Assembly (NCBI GenBank): GCA_020086605.1
Contig: JACBWW010000012.1
Location: 14,383,855 to 14,447,854, forward strand
Direction: 5' to 3'
Source: Lanius collurio
Taxonomy: Eukaryota > Chordata > Aves > Passeriformes > Laniidae
Length of the DNA: 64,000 bases
This document shows, in pieces, positions 50,101 through 61,164 of this stretch (the first letter of the stretch is position 1; the number at the start of each line of letters is the position of its first letter). Made by a program: the position numbers and the translations under genes. The notes beneath the pieces were generated by a model. It was not told the DNA's origin and did no database searches. It worked only from the letters and a program-made list of their open reading frames with translations.

Positions 50101-53095
50101 ACCAATCCAACAGGTTTGAAGGATGGTGGATGCTAAAGGTTTAATAAGACATGTAAATAAGTACAGTAACTTCTCTCTCCTTTCTCAAATATGCCTCACA
50201 TAAAAATTCCCCAGTCAAGTGGTTCAAACTGCAAATACTGGCTTTAGTGGTATTTTTCATAGACATTGCTAAAGCTGCTTTTAAAAGTCAACCCTTATAT
50301 ATCTTTGAGCCTCCAAGTTAAAATGCCAAACACAGTCTTTTCCAAGCAGTGCCAAAAGAATATTAAATTTTATCTAGGAATAATAAACCAAATTAAGTGG
50401 AAAAAAAGTCCTGCATTAGTTTCTGCATTACTTGTGTCCATTAAAAAAAAAAGACAAACAAACCTACTTTCCCAAACATACTCTTTTATAGAAAACATCA
50501 AGTAAAAAGACAATACTTTTTGTCCTTTTCACCAAATTACAAGAAAAAAGGACTTAAAGAAAATTAATGGTAGGAGAAGACTGTTTTACCTAAGATCAAA
50601 AGGAAAAGTTAAGTTGAAGAAGTTCGAGGAAGTTCAGAAAGTGCAAATTATTGAATACTTGCAATTATGTAGAAACTAAACAACAGTTCTGTAATGAGTA
50701 CACTTGTGTAACAGAAGACTGAAATGGAAAGAGAAACCGAGTCCTTCATTAAAGACCACCAAAATATCCTGCCATAGCTCAAAGGTAATATTCAGGTTTA
50801 GCAAACTTAGTATCAAGAGAGTATACACATAGGCAGCAAGAAAATATGAACTGGAAAGTATAGAACAACAGGTTTCTCCTTCAGCTGATTTCAAAAGCCA
50901 ACAAACTCAACAGGCCTCTTTCTGTGATTAACATTCATTTTAATTTGCAAATCAGAAGGGCAGGGACTCTGCTCTGTTAAGCAGTACAATGCCATTCCAC
51001 TCCTCACAGTATGATTCAAACTGCAGCCTCTAAACAGGAAAATATACAGCAGATTAGAGAAAAAGCTGCTCCCAATTCACATAGAACTAATAACTATATT
51101 AATAATAGTTTGCAGGACTGTTTTACAGAGAGCTATTTGTCCAGCATCCTAGACCAAATAATCATCCTGGACACAGAAACATATGAGACTTTCCTGACTG
51201 CTGTCATTAATTTTTAAAAAAACCAAAAAATCCTCCATTTGTCCTCAGACAATAAGCAGAATGTTTTATTTTGGCATATGATAAATGACAACATTTGAGC
51301 TGTCAAGCAGAAGCAGTGACCCTTAGTTTACCTTTTGTCTGTCAACCTTCCCAGCTCTTCAGTTAGAAACATGAAAGCAGATAACACTAATGCTTTCTGC
51401 CTAAGAGGTGGGCAAATATTTAATTACCAGGTCTTAAAAGTCAGCTTGCTGAAAAATAGAAGTTATTGTAGAAAAGTGGGACAACAAACCATGATATAAG
51501 AAGGCTGATGGAATTCCAAATCTGCTATGACTTGACTAAAACACTTCTACTTCCTCGTTGGTTGCATCTCAGAGACTCTAAGACTAGTCATCACTACAGC
51601 CCATGATCCTACTCAAACCAGCAGGAGATGGTGAAGTATCACAGCAATATAATGTTTTTAGGGAGAGTGAAAGCTCTTAATGACAAAATTATGCCACAGT
51701 TGCTCAGTGATGCAGGAAGAACACCTCCACTAGACTAGGCAAGACTGGAAGCAAAGCACTGTAGATAAAAGTCCACTTGGTCAGATGTTTTACCATTCTG
51801 GATCTGGAAACATGAAAATAATTGTCATGCTGAGAAAAAAAAATAGCAATTTTTTTCTCTTTTTTTGGGGGTAGCAAGTGGATACAAAACAGTAAAAGGA
51901 AAAAATATTTCCAGCAAAGGAAAAAAGTAAACTAACCAGTTACCCTTCTGACTGCAGTTGACTGCCATGCAAGAAATTCACATCCTTCTAGACCAAGCTG
52001 CTAGAAGGAAAAGGAGCTCAGTTCTCTGTTCACCTTATTTGTAGACCATTTCCCACATCCACTCTCAAGCTACACTGCACGATGTTTCCAGTAGTTCAGA
52101 AAAAAAGTTTCAACCTAACTGGAAACCATTAATTATACTTTTGAGTTTATTAATCAGAAAGTTCCATCTGTTATTCTACATGAAAAATGGCCAAGGATGG
52201 CTAACTTTAGTTCCCTTGTTTTGTATCTAAACAACACTGTCATGCTAGTAGGAAGGCTCAGGATTCCAGCCAAAAGTCTATTTTGAACTTGCTTAAAAGA
52301 GAAATGCTCAAAGGCCAAAATTAGTCTGCGTGACAGAAGGAAGAATTCATTCACTGAAGCTGAAAGACAGAACTCTGAGGCATCTTTAAACTGAAGTGAT
52401 GAAGTAAGTGAATTAAAATGGATTTAGAGAGAGAAAATGCAAGATAGATGTTTATAGCTTCACTCACAAGGAGCAAAGATTGTTCCAAGAGCTTCATTTA
52501 GATCTGAAGAGCAGAGAAAGGCTTCGTATTAAAATCAAGGTCACAACCACTGTGAGGACAGTATCTCCACTTCATTAAAGACATGAAACACAATCTCCCC
52601 TAGAACACATTGTGCAATCACACTCTAAGACTGACTTAATTTATTGGTTAAATAATTCCCTTCAGCTTTCTTTTTCTTCACATCTCTCCAAAGTTCAACT
52701 TTTTGGCGTAGAGCTTTGGCACTGGAAAGCTCCATTACATTAAGTTCATAGTTACAAACATATTCACACATTTTGAAACACTGAGCTTTAATAACTCAAT
52801 AATATATTGAATATCATATTCATATTTCTCATAATTAAGCCCTCAATTTGTTGAGAGCCTTTTTAATGTCTCACTTGAGGACAGGCATATGGCTTTGGAG
52901 GATTTTCAACTGTGGATGCTCTGCTGAAAGCTTCAAGCTGTAAAGATGAGAACGTCAAAGAAATAAGCATGAAACAAAAATACCACACCAATTTCACAAT
53001 TATGCAAGTCATAAGCAAACACTGAAACACATGCTACAGGTAAATTAGGTCAGTAACATGCCATACCTTCTCACGGTTCTCAAGCAGCAAAACAT
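34919..53095 (-). CDS. TCAIM: TCAIM, T-cell activation inhibitor, mitochondrial (complete coding sequence, ten coding exons)
   Basis: Join on the minus strand: 53067-53095, 49776-49911, 49079-49232, 47942-48188, 46187-46309, 43453-43550, 41740-41831, 39514-39746, 38855-38986, 34919-35144. These total 1,470 nt, giving 489 residues plus TGA; the human protein is about 496 as I recall. Every junction is GT-AG and in phase. The product matches the remembered TCAIM family along its whole length (for example 'NALRPFYFAVHPDFFGQHP', 'LLGGIQVIYIEELQP', 'LCIPWNWKN'). The N-terminus, rich in Arg/Leu/Cys, fits a mitochondrial presequence. An HPD tripeptide at residues 44-46 is the J-domain signature. The remainder corresponds to the DUF4460 and DUF4461 regions. 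Known role: a mitochondrial matrix J-like co-chaperone that dampens T-cell activation and has been linked to 2-oxoglutarate dehydrogenase levels. The promoter is the CpG island at 55 kb. Confidence 0.95.
35785..35806 (+). repeat. (AACC)n microsatellite
   Basis: Five to six copies of CCAA/AACC lie in tandem in the last TCAIM intron. Confidence 0.85.
36001..36059 (+). repeat. Short CR1 3' tail
   Basis: 'ccaatgatctcaaaggac...' then 'ttccaacctaaacgattcta' is the typical last ~50 bp of a CR1 LINE, ending in an ATTCTATGA unit. It is a severely 5'-truncated or decayed copy in the last TCAIM intron, antisense to the gene. Confidence 0.7.
36769..36815. repeat. Perfect hairpin: 21-bp arms, 5-nt loop
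   Basis: The left arm at 36769-36789 and right arm at 36795-36815 are exact reverse complements (21 of 21). The loop is TACAG. It lies in the last TCAIM intron, so it would be transcribed as a stem-loop within the pre-mRNA. No transposon ends were recognised beside it. Confidence 0.95.
38855..38986 (-). CDS. TCAIM: TCAIM exon 10
   Basis: Residues 371-415, 'DRYAPSLHEFGHFMIPTV' to 'RQNLKRKEE'. The acceptor is GTTTCATTAG|T and the donor GGAGGA|GTAAGT. Confidence 0.93.
39514..39746 (-). CDS. TCAIM: TCAIM exon 9
   Basis: Residues 294-371, from 'IFERLPNYYMLQKRLLLLED' to 'FHPRSLRGLQMILE'. The acceptor is TATGCACAG|ATT and the donor GAAAG|GTAGGT. Confidence 0.94.
41740..41831 (-). CDS. TCAIM: TCAIM exon 8
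   Basis: Residues 263-293, 'VVFTDRSGMSAAGHIMLG' to 'MDVHHHWTK'. The acceptor is AATCTCTAG|G and the donor CCAAA|GTAAGA. Confidence 0.93.
42621..42646. repeat. Short inverted repeat GTACCTGT / ACAGGTAC
   Basis: Two exact 8-bp arms are separated by 10 bases in the TCAIM intron between exons 7 and 8. This may well be chance. Confidence 0.5.
43453..43550 (-). CDS. TCAIM: TCAIM exon 7
   Basis: Residues 230-263, 'WQRSWGIAHRCSQLHSLGR' and onward to 'ILKNVK'. The acceptor is TTTCATTTAG|G and the donor TTAAAG|GTATTT. Confidence 0.93.
44294..44872 (+). mobile_element. Solo LTR-like fragment of an avian endogenous retrovirus, antisense in TCAIM intron
   Basis: About 580 bp resembling a common avian ERV LTR as I remember it. 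It starts TGTGACTGTCTGGAATTGAG and then has 'gggacacagccaggatgggtgac', 'caaagggatattccagacc', an AATAAA signal at 44554-44559 and a 3' part with 'agtgggggtgtatgagcaagtg', ending '...ggtcagccaca' (TG...CA ends). No gag, pol or env sequence is present on either side, which fits a solo LTR left by recombination. No clear target-site duplication is visible, so the exact ends are uncertain. Confidence 0.65.
46187..46309 (-). CDS. TCAIM: TCAIM exon 6
   Basis: Residues 189-230, 'SWLDDNEASAVKKLKKSLP' followed by a charged, coiled-coil-like 'RKELERLKIELSHELQ' stretch. The acceptor is CATCTTTCAG|A and the donor ATCAG|GTAATT. Confidence 0.93.
47580..47679 (-). other. TCAIM: Possible alternative terminal exon of TCAIM
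   Basis: A strong acceptor (TTGATCTTGTTTTTCAG|A) lies between exons 5 and 6. Spliced after exon 5 in phase, it adds 33 residues starting 'IYWWQFKRKQRFHLLRIAPY' before a TAA at 47582-47580. No clear poly(A) signal on the minus strand was found close by. This may be an unused cryptic exon. Confidence 0.2.
47942..48188 (-). CDS. TCAIM: TCAIM exon 5
   Basis: Residues 107-189, from 'FRAVSFTLHTRDLL' through 'NRPIKWDKTYYSFTGF' to 'RVETTL'. The acceptor is TTTTTTACAG|GG and the donor TTTAAT|GTATGT. It leaves two bases (AT) to be completed by the next exon. Confidence 0.93.
49079..49232 (-). CDS. TCAIM: TCAIM exon 4
   Basis: Residues 56-107, from 'EVNENSLKRLNGYLENLQ' to '...SFSASG'. The acceptor is TAAAACAG|GAA and the donor TTCAG|GTGCTT. 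The frame continues past the donor into intron sequence for some codons, but the next exon restores the family sequence. Confidence 0.93.
49776..49911 (-). CDS. TCAIM: TCAIM exon 3
   Basis: Residues 10-55. The acceptor is TTTTTTAG|G and the donor AGAGG|GTAAAA. It encodes the end of the presequence ('LCLDKILLQC...') and the J-like segment with the HPD tripeptide, ending '...GQHPKER'. Confidence 0.93.
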
Positions 53096-53111
53096 TTCAG
53101 CAACTCAATGG
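53067..53111 (-). CDS. TCAIM: TCAIM exon 2 (start codon)
   Basis: The ATG is at 53095-53093. The 29 coding nt give 'MFCCLRTVR' plus two bases of the next Arg, before AAG|GTATGG. This matches the human start (MFCHLRPMRR). The probable acceptor is TTTCGCTCAG just above 53111, leaving 16 nt of 5' UTR in the exon. No in-frame Met exists in the next two exons, so this small exon is needed for initiation. Confidence 0.85.
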
Positions 53112-55127
53112 CTGAGCGAAATTTCAGCCATCCACTCACTTCAAAAAAGGAAAAGAAAATCCCTTTCAGAAACGGACATGGGTATTTTTCCATGTTACTT
53201 ACCAGTGCATTTTCTAAACCTTAGCTGATAACTTTTAAAGTCACAACAGTAATATAAAATTGAGCAAACAAATATAAAACCTAAAGCTTTGTGTAAGAAT
53301 CTCTCAGTTTCCTCTACTACCAGTGAGTCTTGCCAATATTAAGAGCTGTTATTACATCTTAATTTGAGAATGAAGATTTAAAGGTAGTCCAGTTAGGGAA
53401 AAAGAACTTGTAAGAATTTTAAAAGCAAAAAAATAGCAGCTTTAAGCACTAACACATGGAATTACATGTAAATTTTTAATAAGTCCTACACTCAAAGAAA
53501 TATTAATACTTTAAAACACATGTGCCAACTACTTTATGGGAGGGTAATATAAAACCAGAGGGAAAATCACTGTTATACAACAGTGCCTGGAAATCTTTCT
53601 CAAAGGTTTGCTGATATTCATAAAAATGAATTAGCAAATCTTACCAGTAACTTCTGCACTAGGCAACTGTAAGCAAGAGTTTTCCAACAGGAGACAAACC
53701 ACTTGGCATGTCAGAGTACAAATATACAGCTAATTATTAGGGATTATGAGGTAAGCTCCCTATTGGCAAGGTTTTCCAACTTTTTATTAAATATGCTTTG
53801 TACTTTTCAAAAACACCATGCCTGCTACACATGCTGTTTTAAAGTATCTGAGATGAACAGCTAGCAGAGAAACATCGTCCATGTTCCAATTCAGCATGAC
53901 ACTTCCTATGCCTACTTTGCAGAACACTTGGAAGTTTTAGAAGTGCATATTACTAATACAAATATACTTAATCAAGAACCTAAATTTTTACTAGAGGCAG
54001 ATAGTGGGAGGAAAAAAATAGACTGAGCTAAACCAGCCCAAGAACATTCGGTAATTTTTGTCTTCTGATTTTCAGCTAGGTGGGCCAACAGTAACCATGT
54101 CATTTTCACTGTCTGTAACAACAGTCCTAATCATAAATTAAGCTAAATACATTAACAAGCTCTCTGGTCATACAACAGTTTTCCCTCACTGTAATTTTAG
54201 CTTCAGGCATTTGGGTAAAGGATGGAAAAAACTCAACAATCTCACTTAATCCGCGGTGACACTTTATATAACCAGACAAAAGCATCATTGTTTCTTGCTT
54301 TAAATGCTCTATTAACTGCTTGGAAATTGGTACACTGCTTAACTGAAAAACAAAACCTCCTGGTTCAGACTAAATTTCACGCGCACCCCACCTCAAAGAC
54401 AAACCCGCTGAAACATAACAAAATATGAATTATGTTGCAGAAGCCTTTGGCACCACGACGTCGCACATCGCTGCCACCTCCCCGCTCAGCCCGCTCTTGT
54501 CTATTTCAGGTGTTTACCTACACTTGAGGCAGCAGCACGGAGAAAACAGCGTGAAAATCAACAAGATGAAAGCGCTCAGAAAAAGCTCGGGCGAACGAGA
54601 CTCGCTCACTGCTTGAAAGCAAATAAACTGCAGTGGTCCAACCATTAATAGTTTTAACTATTGAAAACAGAGCCCTGGTAAAATTCGCTTTGAGATCCAC
54701 TAAAGGCAAGGTCTTCCCAGAGGGCGGCAGAGCTGCCCGCGATCCGGCTCACGGGCCTTTCGCACCCCCAGGAACAAGGCGCGGGGTAAGGAGCCGCCGA
54801 TGCCGGGCCGAGCCGGGCCGGGCAGCACCGAACCGAGCTGAGCTCGGCCAGGACCCGGGGCCGCGCGTGCCTGCGCGCACGTACCGCCACGCGCGTGCCA
54901 GCGCGGGGGCAGCCCCCGGCCCCCACCCCGCCGGAGGGCACCGAGCGACGCAGCCCGGCCGGTTTCAAAGCAGACTCCCCCCCACCGCCCGGGATCGGCC
55001 GCACACCGTCCTTCGGCCACCGTCCGAGCGGACACCCCGCGCAGGTGGGCAGTGGGCCGCGCTGCCTTTCCTCATGCCCTCCCCTCGCGGAGAGGCGCGC
55101 CGAGGACCCCAACCCGGCCCCGCTTAC

Positions 55128-55252
55128 CGCCGCGGCCGGACGGCACCCGCCGGGGCTCGGCCCCATCACCCCCGCCGACGGCCCCGGAGGGGGCGGGCCC
55201 GGGGGATTCCCGCCGGGGGCGGGGCCGGCGCCGGGGGCGGGGCCGGCGCGCG
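55128..55252 (-). other. TCAIM: Probable non-coding first exon of TCAIM (5' UTR, 5' end unresolved)
   Basis: A GCGGCG|GTAAGC donor on the minus strand ends at 55128 within the CpG island, a fitting position for exon 1 upstream of the ATG exon. The upper limit given is the gap edge, not a determined start. A short ATG frame in it would read out of register with TCAIM. Confidence 0.4.
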
Positions 55253-55652
55253 NNNNNNNNNNNNNNNNNNNNNNNNNNNNNNNNNNNNNNNNNNNNNNNN
55301 NNNNNNNNNNNNNNNNNNNNNNNNNNNNNNNNNNNNNNNNNNNNNNNNNNNNNNNNNNNNNNNNNNNNNNNNNNNNNNNNNNNNNNNNNNNNNNNNNNNN
55401 NNNNNNNNNNNNNNNNNNNNNNNNNNNNNNNNNNNNNNNNNNNNNNNNNNNNNNNNNNNNNNNNNNNNNNNNNNNNNNNNNNNNNNNNNNNNNNNNNNNN
55501 NNNNNNNNNNNNNNNNNNNNNNNNNNNNNNNNNNNNNNNNNNNNNNNNNNNNNNNNNNNNNNNNNNNNNNNNNNNNNNNNNNNNNNNNNNNNNNNNNNNN
55601 NNNNNNNNNNNNNNNNNNNNNNNNNNNNNNNNNNNNNNNNNNNNNNNNNNNN
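55253..55652. other. Assembly gap (400 N)
   Basis: Exactly 400 N lie within GC-rich sequence. The round length suggests either a fixed estimated size or a gap placeholder. Open frames crossing it are not meaningful. Confidence 0.99.
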
Positions 55653-56022
55653 CCTCCGCTGAGCGGCCGCTCGGGGCGGGCGGGGCTCTCCCCGCCCGGG
55701 CCTCGCCCCCGGCGGCTGCCGCGCGCCCCGCAGGCCCCGCCCCTCAGGGCCGCCTGAGGGAAGCGACCCCTTCGCAGTCCAGAGGCTGCTCCGCCCGTCA
55801 GTCCAGCTACGCCTGCAGCGGTTCCTCAGGGATACAGAAGGGAAAACTCAACACAAGAAATGCCTACCCTTTTGCAGAGATGATAGGAGCAATTTAGCCA
55901 AATGCTTGCATGCGCTTCACGTCGCCTTTTGTTCTGCAGAAAGAAAACACCAAGTAGGCGAAGAACCAGGCATGGGCTCTGCAGTCCCGAGGGGAATGCA
56001 AGAGCTGCTTTCCTGCAGTTAC

Positions 56023-56270
56023 ACAGAATCACTTAGGTTGGAAAAAAACCTCTGAGATCATCGAGTCCAACTTGTGACCGAACACCATCCGGCCACTAGA
56101 CCAGGGCACTGAGTGCCATGTCCAGTCCTTTCCTTAAACACCTCCAGGGACGGTGACTCCACCACCTTTTTAGGCAGCCCAATCCAAAGTCTAGTCACCC
56201 TTTCTGTGAAGAAACACTTCCCATCGTCCACCCTAAACCTCCCCTCGCACAGATTACGACTATGTCTTAC
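56023..56270 (-). repeat. CR1 LINE fragment (RT C-terminus and 3' end), minus strand
   Basis: Read on the minus strand, this contains the end of the CR1 reverse-transcriptase frame ('FFTERV', then 'ESPSLEVFKER') followed by the 3' UTR 'gttggactcgatgatctcag' and 'aacctaagtgattctgtg'. It is a 5'-truncated copy about 250 bp long, just upstream of the TCAIM promoter. Confidence 0.85.
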
Positions 56271-59200
56271 GTTAGTAATGCTCGATGTACACATACATTT
56301 ATACATCCATTTTTCTTCCAAGGTAGTTGGTGTCAAAATGGAGCTGACACAGGGACATGGAAGCTCAGAGCAAAAATGTCTATTTGCTGCCAGTGTTTGA
56401 GGAGATTAACTGTTAGGGATTGGAGTTATTTGTATGCAATCTATTGCATTTCCGGCCAGAAAAGGTTAAAAAGAGAATTGGCAAGGTTTAGAAACTATCT
56501 GTAGTTCAGTGAAGCTTCAAAACAAGTTAACAGTCTCACAGCCCTTGGGGATTTTCGTAATTTTTATGACTTGCAGTGTGTTTCTTGCTTCCCCATAGAA
56601 GCCAATCAGTTATGTACGCAAATTGGTTGGACAATTATGCAAATGAAAAAATAAATTTAATTGATTCAACAGAAAAGCGTGCTGTTCATTTAACCTGGAA
56701 TTTATTTTAACTCGTTGAGGAATGAAATAAATTGGGAGAGGTCATCAGCAAGTGCCACTGCCATACCAGCTCCACTGCTTAGGGTACACATTTTCAAACA
56801 AAACCCCCCCTCCTGCCTGGCAGAGGAACTAATTCCTGCTTTTTAGCTAAGTCTCAACATTTATTGTGCTGATGGGAGTACCGTGGCTTTATCTAGTCAC
56901 AACATTCCCTATCCATACCCAGGGTACATCCCACCAGCTCAGCAAGAGTGGCATACATTTCCAAATGAAAAGATTGTTTTATACCAGATAAAATTATCAT
57001 CTGAAAAAGTTTGTATTTTGACGTCCTATACCCTAACAGAGGATTTAAAACATTCTTCCTTCTTAATTCTAAGTTGCTACAAGTGGCAATTGAAACTGTT
57101 TTCTCCTTGCTCGTTTGTTTCTGTTTGGGTCCTTGGTCTGTGGAAGGTCAAAAAATAGGATCACTTTCTCCAATCTCATTATGTGCAATGGTCTAGAACT
57201 CTGAGACCATCATGTCAGCATTCATTTCTGATACTACACATCATTCTAGTAATTTTAGAAAAAAAAACTTATGCAGGAGTTAAGATTGAAAAATGTAGAG
57301 CTAGGATTTGCAAAAAAACCCCTCCATTAAAACCACAAAGATGTAAGATGCATCTGGAGAATGTGAAAGGACAAAAAATGTGAATAATTGCTTTTACTGT
57401 GGCTAAATTTTACTAAGCTGAGGAGCATGGCATTGAGACTTTAGTAATTAAACTTCTACTACAGCAGAGACATTTAATTTTACTATTTCTCCTCAAGTGA
57501 AATTCTCACTAACATGCATTTGAATTCTTCAGTGAACTGAGCAGAGCCTAGTAACTCTGGCTGTAGCCTCCACTTCCAGTTAAAGCTGGAAGCTGGCCAT
57601 CTCCACAGCTGGACGTTTCAGCCCAATTTATTAATGAGCATTTGCTATATTGTGTGCTCTGGTGTGAAGAACTGCATAGACTCTGACTGATTTCATACTT
57701 TCTTTACCTCTTCATGCAGCACATCACACTCTAGATTCTTGGAGTATTTACAAGATAATAAACTCTCCACAGCTACATTTCTGCTTGCCTATCTTCCTGC
57801 ATATCAAGAGTGTTCATTACAGGAATCTGAATAGAATTAAATAATTTAATGACAATACAGACTCACAGATATTTTGAATGCTTTATGTAAATAATAAAAA
57901 ACGTTTATTAACAACAACTCCTCCAAAATGCTCCTCCCCCTTCCCCGCATTGCTCTTTATAAAACACAATAAAACTTTCAAGCTCCTATTTCCAACTTCT
58001 CACCTGTCCAACATTTTGAAACTCTCAAAATTATCAATACATTGAAATTAAATGGTGGTAAGTCTTCCAAACTTACCACCATTATACTGTTTTAGTTACA
58101 AGAAACTGTCCATACCAAACAAAAATAATCTTTCCAAGAATATATAGTGTAATCAGGGAAAACTGAAGATTTTCACAGAGGGAATTTCTCACGTATCTAA
58201 CAACATACTGAAGGAGCATAGCATTGTCCACTCCAACCTACTGAGCGCAGCACAGGGAAGTTTTAATTTGCACATTTTTCCATCTCTCTGCAAACAGGTA
58301 AACATACATTTTATTTCCTATATGAAAAATTATATCAAATAAGTTGCTTAGTGTCAAACATAGAAGTTCTTTCAGCTTAACTTATACTGGGAAAAAGCAA
58401 AAATATGGATATTGTCTACTGAGTGGCCGGCTCTGCAAAAATGCATCGCCTCTGTCATACTTATTATTCAGGATATTTTTTCCATCTTTCCAGGCTTGTT
58501 TCCATTCCACACTGGAGTTTTGTCCTGTTTGGCACATGGAATTTCTGTTACCAAAACACCAAGGATGTTACTCAAGAAACTTTTCTGGCCTTTCAATACA
58601 CATCAAAATGATGAGATTTGCGTTGTATTTCATACGGACCCCGACAGAACAAAAACGTGAAATACAGAACTTAGCAGCAAAGTTGTTTAAATTGCCTACT
58701 GGTTTATCATGGTGATACGGGGAGAAACATTCTATTGACAGAAACATCAGAAGCCTCTGTTGTAACAAAACTTCTGAGCAATGATGTGGGCAGCTTGCTT
58801 TGCTTGTTAATATAAAACATGACTGAGATTACATCCTATCAGCTGAAGATGATAGGCAGGAGATGGAGCCAAAAAATTGCAAAAATTTTACACAGTTCCA
58901 AGTTAAGCTTGAAGGTCAATGATTAACCTCTGTCTGAAAAATAAAGTAACATTTGGAGTTTTGTTCTGGGGAAGATCTAAGTGAAAATTCAAGGTTACTT
59001 ATAGAGGAAAAAACTCTGCTGTCTCTAGAACATCCCAACTTTTGAAGCCATACAGATTACAGAGTAGAATTCTGTCCTTCTGTGTCTGTCAAACACACTA
59101 TTAACCACACTGGTATTGCTCATAGAAACGTGGGATTTAGCTGAGGGTCAGACAGCCTCTGTCTAATTCCAAGGGAGATTATGCCACAAAGGATCTTACA

Positions 59201-60679
59201 GAAAGTAATTAGGAAAATTACTTAGTATCTTACTACCAGTTCTAATTTGTTGGAACCTTTCAAAATTGCTCTTTTCACTAATGCTGGAGTGGCTGCAAGA
59301 GCATCAGGTTAAATCCTTCATCTGAAACCTGATTACTTCTTACCCAGTCTTTCAACTACTGTGAAACAAAATCAGTAGAATCCAATTGGATTTGACCATG
59401 TGGATACCCTTAAAAATGGCAGAGCCATCCCTGTGAATACAAAGGGGGGGAACTCAAAGTTTGTTTGAACCAGTGCCAACTGCACTGAGGTGAACGGCTT
59501 CTACAGAAATGCCATCTGGTACCACTGCTACCAAATCTACCATTTTTTACAAGGTAGGCAGATGATCCCTACAGAGGAATGATACCCTGTGAAAAGACAA
59601 GAGCCTCTATCCCTTTATGCTTGTACAGGTGGCACAGGAGGAAAGTAAGGATCTTGGCGGTCATCAGATTCAATCCCCTCTCTTCCTGTACAACTCCCTA
59701 ACAGACTGGATGAGAAGTAGTATTGAAAAAGGTCAGCACCTGGCCCTGAAGACGTCAGGAATCTAACAACTGACAATCAGATCCATGACATCAGATTAAT
59801 GGCATAAATGACTGGAGTGGCAACCTCCCCCAAAGAGAAAAAACACTGACACCAAAACCCTCCACACAACCCTCCAGTACTAAGATCATGAAGCCTTTCA
59901 TAACTTAGAGCTGCAAAGGACACCTGAAATAATGCTGCAGGAACTGGGAAGAGACTTATGCTAACGCAATGGAGAAACATTTTTCAAATACTGAGGTCCT
60001 ATGCTACCATCTTGATCTCATTTATGATGGAACAGCCTAAAAACTCATGAACTTCTCATATCCAAAAGAGTTGAAGTGTTCAGAACAAAAGGCTTTAAAA
60101 AGGATGGAAAGCAGGACCAAAAGAGCTGTATTATTGGCAAGTTTGTAAAGGCTGGTACTGGAAGTCTAAACTAACAACACTACAAAAGTGGTGAGCTCAG
60201 TAAGTATCAACTTCGACAGATGCCGTGTGGTTTTGCCATGAGAGGTTCTGATAGGAAATGTTTTGTTCTTCTTACTCAGGCTGCAAAGTGTGCCTTAAGC
60301 AACTCATGCTTTCAGTGTGGTTCAGGATTTTCAGGTGGAAAAAAAGCAGAACCAGGAATGGTGGAAGAAGCTTGCTAGAAGTCTCCACCTCATCATGCAG
60401 TTAGCAGAATCTAAAAGATGGGCAAACCCATCTCTCTATACAAGCATGATCAAGGGAGAAAGCAAGTTTTCCTTTTCAGTGGAAGTATCCATACATATAA
60501 ATGTGAAACCATACACAAGCTATTAGCTAATTACATTTTTATCAAATAAATATATAATTAAATTACCAAGCAAACCTTCAGCTGTGAGCAACGTGTAGCC
60601 TCTCTCAGTTCTGCAAAGAAAAGTATCCTAAGTCAGGCATGTCTCAAGCGATTTTGAAGTTATTTTATTCTCAGTGCTT
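56271..60679. other. Intergenic DNA between TOPAZ1 and TCAIM
   Basis: AT-rich sequence without recognised exons. It contains the hairpin at 58051-58083. Open frames are under 125 codons and unrecognised. Confidence 0.6.
58051..58083. repeat. Hairpin: 13-bp arms, 7-nt loop
   Basis: AATGGTGGTAAGT (58051-58063) and ACTTACCACCATT (58071-58083) are exact reverse complements around CTTCCAA. The location is intergenic. Confidence 0.9.
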
Positions 60680-60685
60680 TTTATT
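60680..60685 (-). terminator. TOPAZ1: Candidate TOPAZ1 polyadenylation signal
   Basis: TTTATT on + reads AATAAA on the minus strand, about 480 nt after the TOPAZ1 stop. A second copy lies at 60664-60669. Either could end the transcript. Confidence 0.35.
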
Positions 60686-61164
60686 GGGCTTTTGGAGTAA
60701 AGAAATTAAGACCTAAGGTGCAAACAGTAAGGACAGTGACCTCACAAGTTACTGTGAGGCAGAAAAAAGAAAACATGTATTACTTCTACAGACTATGAAT
60801 GAATGTGAAAAATGTCTCACTCAAGAACAGTAAATGCACTGAATCAATGCACTTACTTATACTTTTACCTATGCTTATACTATACTTATTTGACTACCTG
60901 CTGGGATAAACAAGCTAAGTGCTAATTCTTTGTAGGAATAGAGAATGTAGGTTCTGAGGCTGCAACTTCCTCATTATCTGGTGATGCCATTGCAAAACAA
61001 ATATTATGTCAGTGTGACAGTTTATATAGTTAGGGAAAAAATTACTCTTTCTGCGCTTCTATCTGCATTATCATCAATATAGTATTTAAAAACAGAACTT
61101 GAGTTTGAAACCTTGCTGTAAATCAGTAAGGCACAGTTTGAACACAGTGGGAACAATTTAATAA

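Larger units (their letters stand above)
54720..55815. promoter_or_regulatory. TCAIM: CpG-island promoter of TCAIM
   Basis: A very GC- and CpG-rich stretch lies upstream of the TCAIM start exon, interrupted by a 400-base gap. Sp1-type GGGGCGGGGCC boxes occur in two tandem 18-bp units just before the gap (55212-55249) and in inverted form after it. No TATA box is apparent, as expected for a housekeeping-type island promoter. The transcription start is probably inside or next to the gap. Confidence 0.75.

Noticed and set aside
55128..55170. CpG-island exon as coding start of TCAIM
   Set aside because: Joined directly to exon 3 it keeps the frame and even reads RPRR before LCLDK, but an in-frame TGA lies just upstream with no ATG. 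The small exon at 53067-53095 supplies the family-like start instead.
54633..55757. Long frames across the GC-rich promoter
   Set aside because: They run through 400 undetermined bases and owe their length to high GC and to the gap.
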